Source of the DNA: Comamonadaceae bacterium
Lineage (GTDB): Bacteria > Pseudomonadota > Gammaproteobacteria > Burkholderiales > Burkholderiaceae_C
Direction: 5' to 3'
Length of the DNA stretch: 7,671 nt
Assembly (NCBI GenBank): GCA_947483455.1
Contig: CANKNK010000074.1
Coordinates: 1 to 7,671 of the forward strand
This document shows, piece after piece, positions 5,664 through 7,671 of the stretch. The translations under genes and the position numbers were made by a program. Below the pieces are notes generated by a model that saw only the letters and a program-made list of their open reading frames with translations, did no database searches and was not told the origin of the DNA. Within the stretch, counting starts at the first letter, position 1. Each line of letters starts with the position of its first letter.

Positions 5664-6797
5664 ATGTCGCGAAACGCTATCAGTTTTATTGGTGAAAGTG
5701 ATGCCATCCGGGCCATCCGGGACCTGCTGCCTGTAGTGGCGGCATCGAGTTCGACCGTGCTGATTACCGGCGAGAGCGGCACCGGCAAAGAAATTGTGGC
5801 GCGATCGCTACACGACTTGTCGCACCGGGCGAATGCCAATTTTGTGCCGATCAATTGCGCGGCCATCCCTAAAGATTTGATTGAGAGTGAGCTGTTCGGT
5901 CACCGCAAAGGCGCGTTTACCGGCGCCGTGACCGATCGGGTGGGCCGCTTTGAGCTGGCGCACAACGGCTCCATTTTCCTGGATGAAATCGGCGATTTAC
6001 CGCTGGAGCTGCAGGTCAAGCTGCTGCGGGTCCTGCAAGAGCGGGTGATCGACCCGGTGGGCGGCACCAAGCCGATTCCTATTGACGTGCGCGTCATCGC
6101 CGCTACCCACCGCGACCTGGAGGCCGAGATCGCCGCCGGGCGCTTCAGGGAAGATTTGTATTACCGGCTCAATGTGCTTCCGCTGAACACCCCGCCTTTG
6201 CGTGAGCGCGCCACCGACGTTCCCTTGTTGCTGCAATTTTTTGCCAAGCACCACGCCGGCCCCAGTGAAAAGCCCATCACCTTCGCGCCGGACTTCACTT
6301 ACGCGATGCAGGCCTATCAATGGCCGGGCAATGTGCGGGAGTTGTCCAATTTGATTGATCGCTTTAGCACCTTGTTCGCCGGTCAGTGCCTGGAGCTGAA
6401 AGACTTTTCCAAGAGCCTATTGCCCAAAGGCATGCTGGCCTACAAAGCGCTGGCCGACTCGGGGGAATTGCCGCAGATGGATCCGGCCTTGGCCTCCGGC
6501 GCTTTTGCGGATGGCCCCACCTCCGGAGGATTGTTCGACGAATTGTCCGACGAGGACGAGGAGGAGGACGAACCGAACCAGGTCGAGCAAATGACGTTTA
6601 TGTCGCAGGCCTTGCCAGTCTTGCCACCCGAAGGCTTGTCTTTGAAACACCGCCTGGCCGAAATTGAGCGCGACCTGATTGCCCAGGCGCTGAGCCGGAC
6701 CAACGGCAATGTGTCGCAGACGGCGCGCATTCTCAACGTGCAGCGCACCACGCTGATCGAAAAAATCCAAAAATTCGGACTGCGCGAAGGCAGCTAA
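5664..6797 (+). CDS. Sigma-54 activator, FleQ-like, lacking an N-terminal sensory domain
   Basis: This 377-residue enhancer-binding protein opens sigma-54 RNA polymerase complexes using ATP. The AAA+ domain begins about residue 8: Walker A GESGTGKE (36-43), the sigma-54-contacting GAFTGA loop (83-88), Walker B IFLDE (104-108), arginine-finger region FREDLYYRLN (161-170) and sensor II WPGNVREL (220-227). All key residues are intact, so it should be active. A linker follows with a very acidic stretch (SDEDEEEDE, 295-303), then a Fis-type helix-turn-helix (about 327-373) ending RTTLIEKIQKFGL, which resembles FleQ/FlrA. FleQ itself is about 490 residues and has an N-terminal regulatory domain; this protein has essentially none, like PspF, so control probably comes from a partner or from its own level. 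The ATG is preceded by AAGG at 5656-5659. It is divergent from the Sel1 operon and separated from it by a spacer with matching sigma-54 promoter and dyad. Confidence 0.93.
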   Translation: MSRNAISFIGESDAIRAIRDLLPVVAASSSTVLITGESGTGKEIVARSLHDLSHRANANFVPINCAAIPKDLIESELFGHRKGAFTGAVTDRVGRFELAHNGSIFLDEIGDLPLELQVKLLRVLQERVIDPVGGTKPIPIDVRVIAATHRDLEAEIAAGRFREDLYYRLNVLPLNTPPLRERATDVPLLLQFFAKHHAGPSEKPITFAPDFTYAMQAYQWPGNVRELSNLIDRFSTLFAGQCLELKDFSKSLLPKGMLAYKALADSGELPQMDPALASGAFADGPTSGGLFDELSDEDEEEDEPNQVEQMTFMSQALPVLPPEGLSLKHRLAEIERDLIAQALSRTNGNVSQTARILNVQRTTLIEKIQKFGLREGS

Positions 6798-6828
6798 AGC
6801 GCCGCAGCAGTCCCGCGAGGCGCCAAGC

Positions 6829-7608
6829 TTATTGCCCTTCGGGCGTCTTGCCGGTGTTTTGAATACGCGGGTACTGCACTACCTTTTCCACGGGTTTCTC
6901 AGGCGCTTTGGGCGCTGCCGAAGGCGTTGTTGCACCGGGCGCTGCGGGTTTCACGCTGGCTTCGGCCGCTTTGAGCTGGCGTACCAAGGCTTCTGCTTCT
7001 TTGCGCACCGCAGCCGGGTCGGGTCGGGCCGGGGCAGGAGTGCCCACCGCACGCACCTGGCTACTCAGGTTGCTGATGGCGCTGGACTGGGCTTGCAGCT
7101 TGCTGTCTAGGTCTTTGATGAGCTTGGCCACATCGGGCGCTTTGTCTTTGTCTTTGTCGTGGGCCACGGCGGCGGGTTTGGCAATGGTGTCCGCAGCGGC
7201 TTGCACACCACGCATCACTTCGTCCAGGCGCAACTCAATTTTGGTTTGGGCGCTGATGATGGCGTCTTGCTTGCTGGCCACTTCGCGCAGGGCTTCGCCG
7301 TGGCCGGTGAAGAGCTCCAGTCCTTCGTCCATGGCGATGACGCGCTTACCGACTGCGATCAGCATGGCATCGGCCTGGGCTACGCGCTGTTGCAGCCTGA
7401 AGGACATAAAGGCAAACACGCTCATGGCCAGCACCATCAGCAGACCAAACACGGCCAGCACAATGATGAGGTACATTTTTTGGCCGGCGTAGCTTTCGAT
7501 GAGCTGGGTGGATGCGCCATGCATATCGCCCGCCGCTTTGGCAGCCATGCCTGCGGCCCGATTGGCCAGTTCGGCAGAGTCCAGCATGGTGGACTTCATC
7601 TCCGCCAT
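6829..7608 (-). CDS. Single-span membrane protein with coiled coil, unknown function
   Basis: I do not recognise a family. From the ATG at 7608 the protein has 259 residues: a short N-terminal segment, one hydrophobic helix (about 45-69, MYLIIVLAVFGLLMVLAMSV), a long region with coiled-coil character (about 70-190) interrupted by DKDKDK (151-156), and an Ala/Pro/Lys-rich tail (219-242) before the end at TAA. This suggests an inner-membrane anchor with a long extended part; the side on which it lies is unclear. AGGA lies 7 nt before the ATG, which supports this start, but the frame stays open through the 63 nt to the window edge (His/Asp-rich residues), so the gene may begin outside the window. 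It is convergent with the activator gene, 31 nt from its stop, and so is not in the Sel1 operon. Any link to that operon is unproven. Confidence 0.75.
   Translation of the reverse strand: MAEMKSTMLDSAELANRAAGMAAKAAGDMHGASTQLIESYAGQKMYLIIVLAVFGLLMVLAMSVFAFMSFRLQQRVAQADAMLIAVGKRVIAMDEGLELFTGHGEALREVASKQDAIISAQTKIELRLDEVMRGVQAAADTIAKPAAVAHDKDKDKAPDVAKLIKDLDSKLQAQSSAISNLSSQVRAVGTPAPARPDPAAVRKEAEALVRQLKAAEASVKPAAPGATTPSAAPKAPEKPVEKVVQYPRIQNTGKTPEGQ
7141..7158. repeat. Three copies of TTTGTC
   Basis: A hexamer repeated three times encodes DKDKDK on the minus strand. Gain or loss of a unit keeps the frame, so it could vary in length between strains without breaking the gene. Confidence 0.6.
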
Positions 7609-7671
7609 TTCTGCGTCCTGGGTGTCTTGCGTCGCGTGCCCAGCGTCGTCGTGCGCTGCGTGATGCGCATC

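Noticed and set aside
5456..5866. Minus-strand frame across the spacer and the activator start
   Set aside because: It runs antisense through the Walker A region of the activator and across the regulatory sites, with no protein-like features.
6799..6823. Terminator between the convergent genes
   Set aside because: GCGCC and GGCGC can pair, but over a 15-nt loop and with no T-run on either strand.
6834..6844. GCCC-TTC-GGGC hairpin at the end of the membrane-protein gene
   Set aside because: It is only 4 bp, lies inside the coding sequence and lacks a T-run, so it is not convincing as a terminator.

Overview
The window looks like chromosomal DNA of a GC-rich betaproteobacterium, most likely Burkholderiales and perhaps Comamonadaceae. 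This rests on base composition, the style of the Sel1 repeats and the FleQ-type regulator; no rRNA or housekeeping marker is present to confirm it. There are no mobile elements, tRNAs or CRISPR arrays. Nearly all of the sequence is coding.

Layout. From 5389 leftwards on the minus strand lies a tight run of repeat-rich genes: an 11-repeat Sel1 protein (4058-5389); a protein fusing a degenerate phospholipase-D-like domain to a J domain (2658-4046); a Trp-rich protein built of about fifteen 25-residue repeats that I cannot assign to a named family (1159-2655); a small His/Gln-rich protein (806-1021); and a second Sel1 protein that runs off the left edge (1-744). On the plus strand, divergent from this run, is a sigma-54 activator (AAA+ domain plus Fis-type HTH, FleQ-like, no N-terminal sensory domain; 5664-6797). 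Convergent with the activator is a single-span membrane protein with a coiled coil (6829-7608), which may begin outside the window.

Regulation. The AT-rich divergent spacer (5390-5663) carries a strong -24/-12 sigma-54 promoter match pointing into the Sel1 gene (5459-5474). About 128 bp upstream of its predicted start is a dyad, TGTCTGAAAACTGACA, that resembles the published Pseudomonas FleQ consensus and also overlaps the region just upstream of an extended -10 promoter for the activator. A second -24/-12 match (1119-1134) lies just after the Trp-rich gene and points into the small gene and the second Sel1 gene. The simplest reading is a self-contained regulon: the activator controls its own transcription and switches on two adjacent transcription units encoding scaffold-like repeat proteins and a J-domain co-chaperone. 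The promoter and operator matches are visible in the sequence; the regulatory wiring and any chaperone or scaffold function are inference.
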